Position numbers and translations under genes: made by a program. From JBMNFB01 sp050949085 (lineage in GTDB: Bacteria > Bacillota > UBA994 > UBA5500): 64,000 nucleotides of DNA. Below the pieces are notes generated by a model. It was not told where the DNA came from and searched no databases. It saw only the letters and a program-made list of their open reading frames with translations. The stretch is taken from assembly GCA_050949085.1 (NCBI GenBank), contig JBMNFB010000011.1:167854-231853 (forward strand). Reading direction: 5' to 3'. Positions 18,686 through 26,057 of the stretch are shown here, piece after piece; the first letter of the stretch is position 1, and each line of letters begins with the position of its first letter.

Positions 18686-19351
18686 ATGAATCAGATCGAC
18701 CTGATGGTTGCCGCCTGCATTCTCTTTGGCGGTTGGCTCGGGTCGCTGCAGGGCGTGACCAAAAACTTTATCTCCCTGGCCGCAACCACTCTGGGGATTG
18801 GTGCGGCCTGTCTCTATGGAGGTCTGTTGGCCAACCCACTGGAGAGCCGTTTGGCCCAGGTCGCCGGCAGATTCGTCATCGAACCAGCCTGGGCGGCGAC
18901 GGCCAGCACCAGCTCAGGCTGGCAGCAGTCGGCTCAGCTCTGGCTGAATGATCTACTCTGGCCCGAACGCCTCAAAGCCTTCGTGGCGCAGCTCTGGAGC
19001 CAGCTGCCTTCCCAGGCCGTCTTTACAGACTGGGTAGACATCGTCAGACAAGCCTTTCTAAGAGGGCTGGGCAACGTCTGTGCCATGCTGACGATCGTCC
19101 TGCTGGTGCGGCTGCTGGTAGCTGCCGTGGCCAACATCAGTCTGAAGCCAGGCCTGGGCGATGGGCAGCGCTCCCCCTGGCTGGGTTTCCTCGCAGGCAG
19201 CCTGCAGAGCACCCTGATGATTTTCCTGGTGCTGGCGCTGCTGGTACCTTTCCTGGCCTTGATGGATCAGACAGCTCTGCCTCAGGCCCTGCATTCTTCA
19301 GCCAGCTTTTCCATCGTCCTGCGACTACTACAATCTTTCATGCCAATATAA
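18686..19351 (+). CDS. CvpA family membrane protein
   Basis: 221 residues with about four transmembrane segments. The start NQIDLMVAACILFGGWLGSL followed by QGVTKNFISLAATTLG is the CvpA opening pattern (hydrophobic helix then G-x-x-R/K-G-x). Members are named for colicin V production but their function in Bacillota is unclear. ATG 18686 is preferred; an in-frame GTG lies at 18677. It follows the propeller gene by 24 bases. Confidence 0.8.
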   Translation: MNQIDLMVAACILFGGWLGSLQGVTKNFISLAATTLGIGAACLYGGLLANPLESRLAQVAGRFVIEPAWAATASTSSGWQQSAQLWLNDLLWPERLKAFVAQLWSQLPSQAVFTDWVDIVRQAFLRGLGNVCAMLTIVLLVRLLVAAVANISLKPGLGDGQRSPWLGFLAGSLQSTLMIFLVLALLVPFLALMDQTALPQALHSSASFSIVLRLLQSFMPI

Positions 19352-19362
19352 AGGAGTCTGCG

Positions 19363-19641
19363 ATGCGCATCCTGGTTACTTTTCGCTCTACACATGCTGC
19401 TCTCGAGGCCGAATCAGCCCTGATGATTGCCGGACTGAAGCCGGAGATTCTCCCTGTCCCGCGCGAGCTGAGCACCAGCTGCGGCCTCTGTATCGGCCTG
19501 GAGATGCCAGACCATCAGCGGATAGCGGCTCTCCTGGGAGAATGGCAGATCGACTATGGCGCTATCTATGCTGTTGAACACACCGATAACCAGCGACATT
19601 ATCAGGTTATTTTCGAGAACTCCGCTCCAAACGAAGGATGA
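19363..19641 (+). CDS. DUF3343 protein (putative Se/S carrier)
   Basis: 92 residues. ILVTFRSTHAALEAESAL at the start and PRELSTSCGLCIGLE with a CxxC pair match the DUF3343 family, annotated as putative selenium/sulfur carriers by analogy to TusA-like folds. Start ATG 19363 with AAGGAG ten bases before. It is followed closely by the DUF951 gene, a common neighbour in Bacillota. The biochemical role is unproven. Confidence 0.8.
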   Translation: MRILVTFRSTHAALEAESALMIAGLKPEILPVPRELSTSCGLCIGLEMPDHQRIAALLGEWQIDYGAIYAVEHTDNQRHYQVIFENSAPNEG

Positions 19642-19669
19642 AAGAGCGAGAAAGGCGGGTGAAGCTGAG

Positions 19670-19864
19670 ATGCCGATGAAGCTGAATATAGGCGATGTGG
19701 TGGAGCTGAGAAAGCCCCATCCCTGTGGCGGCAAGACCTGGGAAATTCTCAGGACCGGTATCGATTTCCGCATCAAGTGCCAGACCTGTGGTCACAGCGT
19801 GCTGCTGCCCCGCATCAAACTAGAGAAGAGAATAAAGCGTATTATCGAAGGCGGCGTTCAATAA
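19670..19864 (+). CDS. DUF951 small zinc-ribbon-like protein
   Basis: 64 residues. Motifs KLNIGDVVELRKPHPCGGKTW and IKCQTCGHSVLLPR supply a cysteine plus a CxxC pair, consistent with a small metal-binding beta-barrel. DUF951 genes usually sit beside rpsF, as here. ATG 19670 is used; a second ATG follows at 19676. Function unknown. Confidence 0.85.
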   Translation: MPMKLNIGDVVELRKPHPCGGKTWEILRTGIDFRIKCQTCGHSVLLPRIKLEKRIKRIIEGGVQ

Positions 19865-19865
19865 T

Positions 19866-19894
19866 TTGCGTTCCTCCCGGCTGAATGCTATAAT
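19866..19894 (+). promoter_or_regulatory. Promoter of the rpsF-ssb-rpsR operon
   Basis: TTGCGT (19866-19871), 17-base spacer, TATAAT (19889-19894) with a TGC extended -10. The transcribed leader (19900-19945) has a hairpin CCATA/TATGG near CCCG; this may be the S6:S18 autoregulatory site known upstream of rpsF, but that is only a possibility. Confidence 0.75.
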
Positions 19895-19961
19895 ACTTCA
19901 GTTCCTATACCCGCTCCATACTTGATATGGGGCCTTATGTCCATGGGAGGAGGTGTAATTG

Positions 19962-20252
19962 ATGCGCCGATACGAAACGATGTTCATCGTCAAGCCTGAT
20001 ATGGAAAAGGAACAGGCCCAGCAGGTCGTCGTTCGCTTTGCCGAACTGATTCAGGCCAACGGTGGGACCATCGACAAGGTGAGCGAATGGGGTCGGCGAC
20101 GTCTGGCTTACGAGGTGCAGAAATATCGGGAAGGGTTCTACTACCTGATTAACTTCACTGCTGAGTCAGCTGTAGCCGACGAGCTTGAGCGCAACCTGAA
20201 GATCAGTGAAGACGTGATCCGTTACCTGATCGTCAGAACTGATGAAGAGTAG
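19962..20252 (+). CDS. rpsF: Ribosomal protein S6
   Basis: 96 residues: RRYETMFIVKPDM start, GRRRLAYEVQKYREGFYYLI centre and ISEDVIRYLIVRTDEE end are standard S6. It binds S18 on the 30S platform, and its gene pairs with rpsR in this operon. ATG 19962 has GGAGGAGG eight bases upstream. Order rpsF-ssb-rpsR is the conserved Bacillota arrangement. Confidence 0.97.
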   Translation: MRRYETMFIVKPDMEKEQAQQVVVRFAELIQANGGTIDKVSEWGRRRLAYEVQKYREGFYYLINFTAESAVADELERNLKISEDVIRYLIVRTDEE

Positions 20253-20275
20253 TTTTTTCTTGGGGGAGGGGTTCC

Positions 20276-20698
20276 ATGCTCAATCAAGTCGTTCTTATCG
20301 GTCGTTTAACGCGTGATCCTGAGATGAGGTATACTGCCAGCGCTGGCATCCCGGTCTTACGATTCACCCTGGCGGTGGACCGCAGGTTCAACAATGCTCA
20401 GGGTGAAAAGCAGACAGATTTTATCGATATCGTTTGCTGGCGGAGACTGGCCGAGAACTGCCACCGCTACTTGCGCAAAGGTCTGCTGACCGCCGTCGTC
20501 GGTAGCCTCCAGATCCGCACCTATGAGACGAATGATGGGCAGAAGCGCAAGGCGGCCGAGGTTGTCGCCGATGATGTGCGCTTCCTGGAATGGCCCAAGG
20601 ATGGCTCAAGCGCACCACCTGCAGCTGGGTCCTTCGGAGATTTTGGCTCCGAAATCGATCTTGACGAAGAAGAGGAAGAAAACGATCTGCCTTTTTAA
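20276..20698 (+). CDS. ssb: Single-stranded DNA-binding protein
   Basis: 140 residues. OB-fold start MLNQVVLIGRLTRDPEMRYT, then GIPVLRFTLAVDRRF and DFIDIVCWRRLAENC; the linker is short and the tail acidic (DLDEEEEENDLPF), ending in the partner-binding DLPF tip. It coats ssDNA at replication forks and recruits repair and replication proteins. SD GGGGGAGGGG lies upstream. Confidence 0.97.
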   Translation: MLNQVVLIGRLTRDPEMRYTASAGIPVLRFTLAVDRRFNNAQGEKQTDFIDIVCWRRLAENCHRYLRKGLLTAVVGSLQIRTYETNDGQKRKAAEVVADDVRFLEWPKDGSSAPPAAGSFGDFGSEIDLDEEEEENDLPF

Positions 20699-20724
20699 TC
20701 ATATTCAGGTAAGGAGGAAACATC

Positions 20725-20952
20725 GTGCGGCGTAGAGGTCGTAGACCACGCAGGAGAGTATGCAGCTTTTGCGTGGACAAGGTTGATCAGATCGACTACA
20801 AAGAGTTCAACAAACTCAGCCGTTATCTGACTGAGCGCGGTAAGATTCTACCGCGGCGCATCTCCGGTAACTGTGCCCGCCACCAGCGCATGCTGACCCG
20901 TGCCATCAAGCGGGCCCGGAATATTGCGCTTCTGCCATACACAGCTGAATAA
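20725..20952 (+). CDS. rpsR: Ribosomal protein S18 (zinc-binding form)
   Basis: 75 residues. Arginine-rich start RRRGRRPRRRVCSFC, then DYKEFNKLSRYLTERGKILP, the S18 core. Cysteines in CSFC and CARHQR form the C+ zinc-binding version of the protein. Start is GTG 20725 with AAGGAGG. Partner of S6 in the 30S platform. Confidence 0.96.
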   Translation: MRRRGRRPRRRVCSFCVDKVDQIDYKEFNKLSRYLTERGKILPRRISGNCARHQRMLTRAIKRARNIALLPYTAE

Positions 20953-20965
20953 TTAGCAGCGTCAG

Positions 20966-21006
20966 AATTGCCCTCTGTGTGGAAAAGATGCAGAGGGCAA
21001 TTTGTC
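20966..21006 (+). terminator. Terminator of the rpsF operon
   Basis: Perfect 12-bp stem AATTGCCCTCTG / CAGAGGGCAATT followed by TTGTC. The T-run is short, so some read-through to the next genes is likely. Confidence 0.75.
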
Positions 21007-21088
21007 ATCTGCAGTATTTCTTGGCCAGCGGCGCGCCATGCAGGAAAAGGCAGCCGGTTTCCCGAAAGAATTAGCTGGGGGTGACAGC

Positions 21089-21406
21089 ATGCAAAGGGAT
21101 CAGGATTTTGATATCGCCCGGAACATAAAAGCGATTGAGTGGCTCAAGACCGAGATCGTCATCGATGCGGGACAGATCGGCCGGGCCCTTCTTAACGGCA
21201 AGGACGAGCTTGTCCTCGAGTCGATTGCCGATAGTATTCTCTGCTGCTATCTGTTGGCCAGGCGACTGGGTGTCAGTTTCAGCAAGCTGGAGTCTGCTGT
21301 TGAGGGCAGGGCACGGATGGCCGGGATGCAGGGGCACGAACTGGAGCAGTGGTACAACGACCTATCCAGCCTGGCCGAGCATCTCAGTGCCCGCCGCACC
21401 TTATGA
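21089..21406 (+). CDS. MazG-like family protein
   Basis: 105 residues, all helical. NIKAIEWLKTEIVIDAGQIG and ESIADSILCCYLLARRLGV match the short MazG-like family (related to all-alpha NTP pyrophosphohydrolases) often found beside rpsR and yybS. The acidic metal-binding residues of true MazG are only partly visible, so activity is uncertain. ATG 21089 follows GGGGGTG. The stop overlaps the next start (ATGA), indicating translational coupling. Confidence 0.75.
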   Translation: MQRDQDFDIARNIKAIEWLKTEIVIDAGQIGRALLNGKDELVLESIADSILCCYLLARRLGVSFSKLESAVEGRARMAGMQGHELEQWYNDLSSLAEHLSARRTL

Positions 21407-22365
21407 AGCTTATTTATCTCTCTACCCAGGATTTGCACTATCTGGGCAGGGTCCTGCTGATCTATGTAGCTGCCATCCTGATCGGTTCGCAGCTGGGCTG
21501 GCTCCCCTTCGTAGGGTTAGCAGCCGGGCTTCCTGCGCTGCTCATCGGCAGCAAACACGGCACTGCCGCGGCCATCCCGGTGGCGCTGATCTGCCTGCTG
21601 GCCGTCAGCTGGATAGTGGAGCCCCTGGATCTTCCCCTGCTCGGCAGCTCCATCACCGTCGCCCTTGTCTGGTGCTACGCCCAACAGCGACGGTTGAAGC
21701 TCCCGGAATCCCTGCCGCTGGTTCTGGGGGGCGTCTTTCTCTGGTTGGCGCTAGCCAGTATCTTCACCCAAATAATTGTCGGCGAGAGCCTGTTAGCAGC
21801 AACTCTGAGCGGGATGGAACAAGAGGTCGCTCGCGTGGTGCAGAATTTCGAGCAGATGGAAGGCATCACCCCCGAACAGATTGAGCAGGTGCGCCAGCTG
21901 GGTGATACCATCCTTGAGTTGGCTCGTACCCAATGGGGCTATCTGATCTTCCACTATGCATTTTTCAGTCTGCTGGTCACCCAGGCTTTGGGGCGAATCT
22001 TAGGAAGGCGGTGGGTTGCCCCGGTTAACTGGTGGGAGGCCAAGGCACCGCCCGTCTGGGGGAGTATCGCCCTGGCGCTGTTCTTCATCGACCTATTCTG
22101 GCCTGGCGCCAAGCTGCTGCTCTTGACGAACCTGTACGGCATCTTCGGCTTCACTTTGGTGATGTCCGGACTCTGCCTGGTTTTCTTCTATCTGAGACAT
22201 TTTCGCTTTACGCCGCTCCTGGCGATACTGGTGATCTACAATCTGTTCCTGAGCCCAACGCTTTGGCGGATCATGTTTCTGGTGGGCTGTTTTGATTCCC
22301 TGTTTGATTATCGCTATTATGCCCGGGCCGGCGGCCAGGGCAATTCTCAAGATCAAGAGAGGTGA
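21403..22365 (+). CDS. yybS: YybS family membrane protein (DUF2232)
   Basis: 320 residues with about eight hydrophobic segments. A central loop (GMEQEVARVVQNFEQMEGIT) separates the N- and C-terminal membrane halves, typical of DUF2232/YybS. Start ATG 21403 overlaps the stop of the MazG-like gene. In most relatives yybS is followed by gdpP (yybT) before rplI; here rplI follows directly. Function unknown. Confidence 0.82.
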   Translation: MKLIYLSTQDLHYLGRVLLIYVAAILIGSQLGWLPFVGLAAGLPALLIGSKHGTAAAIPVALICLLAVSWIVEPLDLPLLGSSITVALVWCYAQQRRLKLPESLPLVLGGVFLWLALASIFTQIIVGESLLAATLSGMEQEVARVVQNFEQMEGITPEQIEQVRQLGDTILELARTQWGYLIFHYAFFSLLVTQALGRILGRRWVAPVNWWEAKAPPVWGSIALALFFIDLFWPGAKLLLLTNLYGIFGFTLVMSGLCLVFFYLRHFRFTPLLAILVIYNLFLSPTLWRIMFLVGCFDSLFDYRYYARAGGQGNSQDQER

Positions 22366-22373
22366 CGTAGAAG

Positions 22374-22835
22374 ATGAAAGTGATTCTCATGACCGACATC
22401 AAGGGTCTCGGCATGAAAGGTGATGTCGTCAATGTCAGCGACGGCTACGCCCGTAACTATCTCCTGCCGCGCAAATACGCGCAGGAGGCGACCGACGCTG
22501 CTCTGAAGACGGTGCATACGGAGCGTCAGGCCAAACAGGATCGGCAGGCGAGGGAAGAGCAGGCTGCCGTGCAGCTGGCCAAGAAGCTGGAAGGATTGGT
22601 CATCACCATTGCCGCCAAGGCCGGTGAAGGCGGCAAGCTGTATGGTTCCATTACCAGCAAGGATATCGCCAGCAGCCTTAGCCGACAGCGCCTCAATGTC
22701 GATCGACGCAAGATCGACCTTAAGGAACCACTGCGGGCGTTGGGAACATATCAGGTGCCGATCAAAGTCTATCAGGACATCGTTCCCAGCATCACCGTTA
22801 AAATTGTGGACGAATCTGCCGAGGGTGTCAGGTAG
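22374..22835 (+). CDS. rplI: Ribosomal protein L9
   Basis: 153 residues. MKVILMTDIKGLGMKGDVVN then VSDGYARNYLLPRKYA is the standard N-domain, followed by the long connecting helix and a C-domain with GKLYGSITSKDIA. It binds 23S domain V. ATG 22374 lies eight bases after yybS. Next gene dnaB starts six bases after its stop, the usual pairing. Confidence 0.97.
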   Translation: MKVILMTDIKGLGMKGDVVNVSDGYARNYLLPRKYAQEATDAALKTVHTERQAKQDRQAREEQAAVQLAKKLEGLVITIAAKAGEGGKLYGSITSKDIASSLSRQRLNVDRRKIDLKEPLRALGTYQVPIKVYQDIVPSITVKIVDESAEGVR

Positions 22836-22840
22836 TCAGC

Positions 22841-24163
22841 ATGGACGAGCTTAAGATACCTCCACATAGTCTAGAGGCGGAGCAATCTGTTCTCGGCGCG
22901 ATGCTGATCGACGCAGAGGCTGTGCCGGTGGTCACCGGCGTTCTGCAGCCGAATCACTTCTATCGCGAGTCTCATCGCCAAATTTACGAGACGATGCTCC
23001 GTCTCTACACCACCAATGAACCCATCGATCTGATCACTCTCTCCGACGCCCTCGAGCAGCGCGGCTGTCTGGAGGATGTTGGCGGCGTTCCCTACCTCAC
23101 TCTGCTGGCCAATGTGGTGCCTTCATCCGCCTCAGCCGGCCACTATGCCCAGATCGTGTTCAACCGCTCGGTGCTGCGTGACCTGATCAGCGCCTCCAAT
23201 CAGATCTCAGCTTCCTGTTATCAGCAGGAAGATGTGGAGTCAGTCCTGGAAGAGGCGGAAACGCTGATCTTCCGCTTGAGCCAGCGCCGGGTGCGGCGCG
23301 ACTTTGAAGCTATGCCCGAGATCATGGCCGAGGTCTACCAGCAGATCGCCGAGCTGGTCAAGAACAAGGGCAGCGTTACCGGCATCTCCACCGGCTTCCG
23401 TGCCCTGGATCAGCTGACATCGGGGCTGCATCCGTCTGATCTGATCATCGTCGCTGCCCGGCCCAGCGTCGGAAAAACCGCCTTCACCCTGAATATCGCT
23501 CAGAACGTCGCCATCAGGCAGCGCATACCGGTGGCCTTCTTCAGCGTCGAAATGTCCAAAGAGCAGCTGGCGATGCGCATGCTTTCCTCTGAGGCCGGCG
23601 TCGATGGGCAGAAGATCCGCACCGGCTTTCTCGATGCCGAGGATTGGGCGAAAATCGGCGAGGCCAGCGATCTGCTCTCCGAGGCGCCCATCTATGTTGA
23701 CGATACGCCGGCGCTCTCAGTGATGGAGATGCGCTCCAAGGCGCGACGTCTTAAACTGGAACGCGATATCGGCCTGATCGTCATCGACTACCTGCAGTTG
23801 ATGCGGGCCGGTGGCCGCGTGGAGAACCGCCAGCAGGAAGTGGCCGAGATTACCCGGGGCATCAAGGCGCTTGCTCGCGAATTACACGTGCCAGTTATCG
23901 CCGCCGCCCAGCTGTCGCGACGCGCCGAGGAGCGCGAAGGCAAGCGGCCGACCCTGAGCGATCTGCGCGAGTCTGGTGAAATCGAGCAAGCCGCTGATCT
24001 GGTGGCTATGCTCTATCGAGCCGACTACTACGATCCCGATACGCCCGATCGCAACGTGCTGGAAGTGATCATCGCCAAACATCGTAACGGTCCGGTGGGA
24101 AGCGTCAAACTGGCATTCCTCAAACACCTGCAGCGCTATGGTGATCTGGCCCGAGAGGATTAG
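22841..24163 (+). CDS. dnaB: Replicative DNA helicase DnaB
   Basis: 440 residues. The N-terminal domain starts PPHSLEAEQSVLGAMLIDAE. The RecA-like domain has Walker A ARPSVGKTAF, PVAFFSVEMSKEQL, Walker B GLIVIDYLQLM, and the ARREL-type end SRRAEEREGKRPTLSDLRES. It unwinds DNA at the fork as a hexamer (DnaC in Bacillus nomenclature). No intein. A GTG-free ATG start at 22841 directly follows rplI. Confidence 0.97.
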   Translation: MDELKIPPHSLEAEQSVLGAMLIDAEAVPVVTGVLQPNHFYRESHRQIYETMLRLYTTNEPIDLITLSDALEQRGCLEDVGGVPYLTLLANVVPSSASAGHYAQIVFNRSVLRDLISASNQISASCYQQEDVESVLEEAETLIFRLSQRRVRRDFEAMPEIMAEVYQQIAELVKNKGSVTGISTGFRALDQLTSGLHPSDLIIVAARPSVGKTAFTLNIAQNVAIRQRIPVAFFSVEMSKEQLAMRMLSSEAGVDGQKIRTGFLDAEDWAKIGEASDLLSEAPIYVDDTPALSVMEMRSKARRLKLERDIGLIVIDYLQLMRAGGRVENRQQEVAEITRGIKALARELHVPVIAAAQLSRRAEEREGKRPTLSDLRESGEIEQAADLVAMLYRADYYDPDTPDRNVLEVIIAKHRNGPVGSVKLAFLKHLQRYGDLARED

Positions 24164-24284
24164 CTACCATCCGCTGTTTGCTCGGCAAACATGGCCTTAT
24201 CTAGCTCATGAGTCCTCGGGACAACTCATGTAGTCGATAGCTGAGTTCATCAGCTGGGTGGATAAAAATTGCATCCCGCTGGCC
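24164..24284 (+). other. Non-coding interval with two hairpins
   Basis: Contains a GTTTGC-TCG-GCAAAC hairpin (about 24177-24192) and an ATGAGT...ACTCAT hairpin (about 24209-24230). Neither has a T-run. The layout resembles the paired-hairpin elements at 63084 and 63653. No gene seen. Confidence 0.5.
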
Positions 24285-24313
24285 TTGACATGACGCTTTT
24301 AATCATGTAATAT
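24285..24313 (+). promoter_or_regulatory. Promoter of tRNA-Glu/tRNA-Asp unit
   Basis: TTGACA (24285-24290), 17-base spacer, TAATAT (24308-24313); tRNA starts 37 bases later. Confidence 0.8.
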
Positions 24314-24350
24314 TGTTTATCGTAACGGCCTATTTGCCGTTATGAGCTTT

Positions 24351-24425
24351 GGCCCCATAGTGAAGCGGTTAACACACCAGCCTTTCACGCTGGCGACGCG
24401 GGTTCGAATCCCGCTGGGGTCACCA
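24351..24425 (+). tRNA. tRNA-Glu (TTC)
   Basis: Acceptor GGCCCCA / TGGGGTC (final G-C, internal pairs standard), discriminator A, CCA encoded; anticodon loop CTTTCAC gives TTC; T-arm GGTTCGAATCC. Confidence 0.95.
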
Positions 24426-24426
24426 C

Positions 24427-24502
24427 GGTGCCGTGGTGTAGCGGTTAACATGCCGGCCTGTCACGCCGGAGATCGAGGGTTCGATTCCCTTCGGCACCGC
24501 CA
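24427..24502 (+). tRNA. tRNA-Asp (GTC)
   Basis: Acceptor GGTGCCG / CGGCACC, discriminator G, CCA encoded; anticodon loop CTGTCAC gives GTC; T-arm GGTTCGATTCC. One base after tRNA-Glu. Confidence 0.95.
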
Positions 24503-24513
24503 TTTTGCAGCTG

Positions 24514-24544
24514 AAAGAGCCAGCCTGGGTGGCTGGCTCTTTAT
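24514..24544 (+). terminator. Terminator after tRNA-Asp
   Basis: Stem AAAGAGCCAGCC / GGCTGGCTCTTT with loop TGGGT, ending in T residues. Confidence 0.9.
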
Positions 24545-24570
24545 CTCCCTGTTCTCAGACGGCGCCTTGC

Positions 24571-24600
24571 TTGACTGCTAACGCTGGCGCATGATAAAAT
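24571..24600 (+). promoter_or_regulatory. Promoter of tRNA-Thr/tRNA-Gly unit
   Basis: TTGACT (24571-24576), 18-base spacer, TAAAAT (24595-24600). Confidence 0.7.
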
Positions 24601-24624
24601 AAAGACTGCACGAAAGAGTCGCAT

Positions 24625-24700
24625 GCCGGTGTAGCTCAGTTGGTAGAGCAGCTGATTCGTAATCAGCAGGTCGCGGGTTCGAGTCCCTTCACCGGCTCCA
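24625..24700 (+). tRNA. tRNA-Thr (CGT)
   Basis: Acceptor GCCGGTG / CACCGGC, discriminator T, CCA encoded; anticodon loop TTCGTAA gives CGT; T-arm GGTTCGAGTCC. Confidence 0.95.
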
Positions 24701-24717
24701 TATCGAACATCCTGTTT

Positions 24718-24791
24718 GCGGGTGTAGCTCAATGGTAGAGCATCAGCTTCCCAAGCTGGGTACGAGGGTTCGATTCCCTTCACCCGCTCCA
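24718..24791 (+). tRNA. tRNA-Gly (CCC)
   Basis: Acceptor GCGGGTG / CACCCGC, discriminator T, CCA encoded; anticodon loop TTCCCAA gives CCC; T-arm GGTTCGATTCC. Confidence 0.95.
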
Positions 24792-24803
24792 ATATGCATA
24801 TTA

Positions 24804-24831
24804 GCCCTGCAGTCTTGCTGCAGGGTTTTTG
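24804..24831 (+). terminator. Terminator after tRNA-Gly
   Basis: Stem CCCTGCAG / CTGCAGGG, loop TCTTG, then TTTTTG. Confidence 0.9.
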
Positions 24832-24893
24832 TTTTGCGAGGAACTGTCATGCCTTGTCCCGGCTGGCGTATGCATTAGCAGGGGGGTGAGCGT

Positions 24894-25805
24894 TTGCTGA
24901 TCAATCTGCTATTGGTGGCCATCGCGCTCGCCGGTTTTCTGCTCGGCATGCGGCTGATGGCCGGGGCGATGAGAGATCTGGCCGGGGCGCGCATGCAGCA
25001 GGTTCTGACGCTGGCCACCGATAATCCCTGGCGCGGCTGTCTGGTGGGGGCGCTGGTTACCGCGATCCTGCAGAGCAGCAGCGCCACCACCGCGATGGTT
25101 GTTGCTGCCGTTGAAGGCGGTCTGCTCGGTCTGGAGCAGGCGCTGGGGCTGATCGCCGGGGCCAACATCGGCACCACTGTCACTGCCCAGCTGGCGGCTC
25201 TGCAGCTCTATCAGCTGATCCTGCCGCTCCTGGGCGGCGGGCTGCTGCTCTTCCTGCTGCCGCGCCAGCGTCCGCTGAGCCGGCTGCTGCTCGGCCTTGG
25301 CCTGCTCTTCTGGGGACTGCAGGGCATGAGCGAAAGCCTGCTTCCTTTGGTGCAGCTGGACCTTGTCGACAGCCTGCTGCGAGCCTGTAGTCATTCAGTT
25401 CTGCTGGGCGTCCTGTTCGGGACGCTGCTTACTGCCGTGGTGCAGAGTAGCAGCGCCGTGACCGGCGTTGTCATCGGCCTGGCAATTTCCGATTCCATCG
25501 ACCTCAGCGCCGCCATGGCTATCGCTCTCGGCAGCAACATCGGCACCTGCGTGACCGCCCTGCTGGCCGCCTGGGGCGGAGGGCAACGAGCGCGTCAGGC
25601 CGCCTACGGGCATCTCTGGTTTAACGTCATCGGCGTCCTTGCCGTTTTGCCCGTCTATGACGGTTTTCTCCAGTTGGTGACAGCCAGCGCGCCCGACCTG
25701 CCGCTACGGCTCGCCAACGGGCATATGATCTTCAATGTTCTCAGCGCATTGGTTTTTCTGCTGCTCTTGCCGCTGCTGCGCCGCTCAGTGCTGATTCGGG
25801 TCTGA
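24894..25805 (+). CDS. Na/Pi cotransporter family protein (short form)
   Basis: 303 residues, about eight membrane segments, with two inverted repeats each containing QSSSA (ILQSSSATTAMVV and VVQSSSAVTGVVI) and GANIGTT / GSNIGTC. These are the PF02690 signatures of Na+-dependent phosphate transporters (NptA/YjbB). The C-terminal PhoU-like domain of longer members is missing. Start TTG 24894 follows AGGGGGGTGAG. Single-gene unit; about 250 non-coding bases follow. Confidence 0.88.
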   Translation: MLINLLLVAIALAGFLLGMRLMAGAMRDLAGARMQQVLTLATDNPWRGCLVGALVTAILQSSSATTAMVVAAVEGGLLGLEQALGLIAGANIGTTVTAQLAALQLYQLILPLLGGGLLLFLLPRQRPLSRLLLGLGLLFWGLQGMSESLLPLVQLDLVDSLLRACSHSVLLGVLFGTLLTAVVQSSSAVTGVVIGLAISDSIDLSAAMAIALGSNIGTCVTALLAAWGGGQRARQAAYGHLWFNVIGVLAVLPVYDGFLQLVTASAPDLPLRLANGHMIFNVLSALVFLLLLPLLRRSVLIRV

Positions 25806-26057
25806 AGGGTATCGTCCGCTAAGAATCGTCAATACTGCTTGTCTGAAGGGTCTTTGTTAACTCTTCCTTTGACGCCCTACAGCGGGCAATAGTTGCAGAT
25901 ATTTAGCATATATAATAGACTAGCGGCAGGATTCTCGTGTCCAGGGGCGAATATCACAGAATGGTTACATAGTGGATTCCTTGAATTCGCTAGCCAGATG
26001 AAGGATGATTTTTTTCAATCACCGGATGGCGCAAGTCCTGAAAGGTGGTGAGGTGTC
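25806..26057 (+). other. Upstream region of the LysM-M23 gene
   Basis: Has TATAAT at 25911-25916 without a convincing -35 at proper distance. The 140-base transcribed leader would include AGGGGCGAATATCACAG; I looked for a ydaO (c-di-AMP) riboswitch, which often precedes wall hydrolases, but could not recognise its core. No gene seen. Confidence 0.4.

Noticed and set aside
24342..24792. Reading frames over the tRNA cluster
   Set aside because: They are translations of tRNA genes and share no protein features.
25917..26057. c-di-AMP (ydaO) riboswitch before the LysM-M23 gene
   Set aside because: The context is right but I could not find the conserved aptamer strings.
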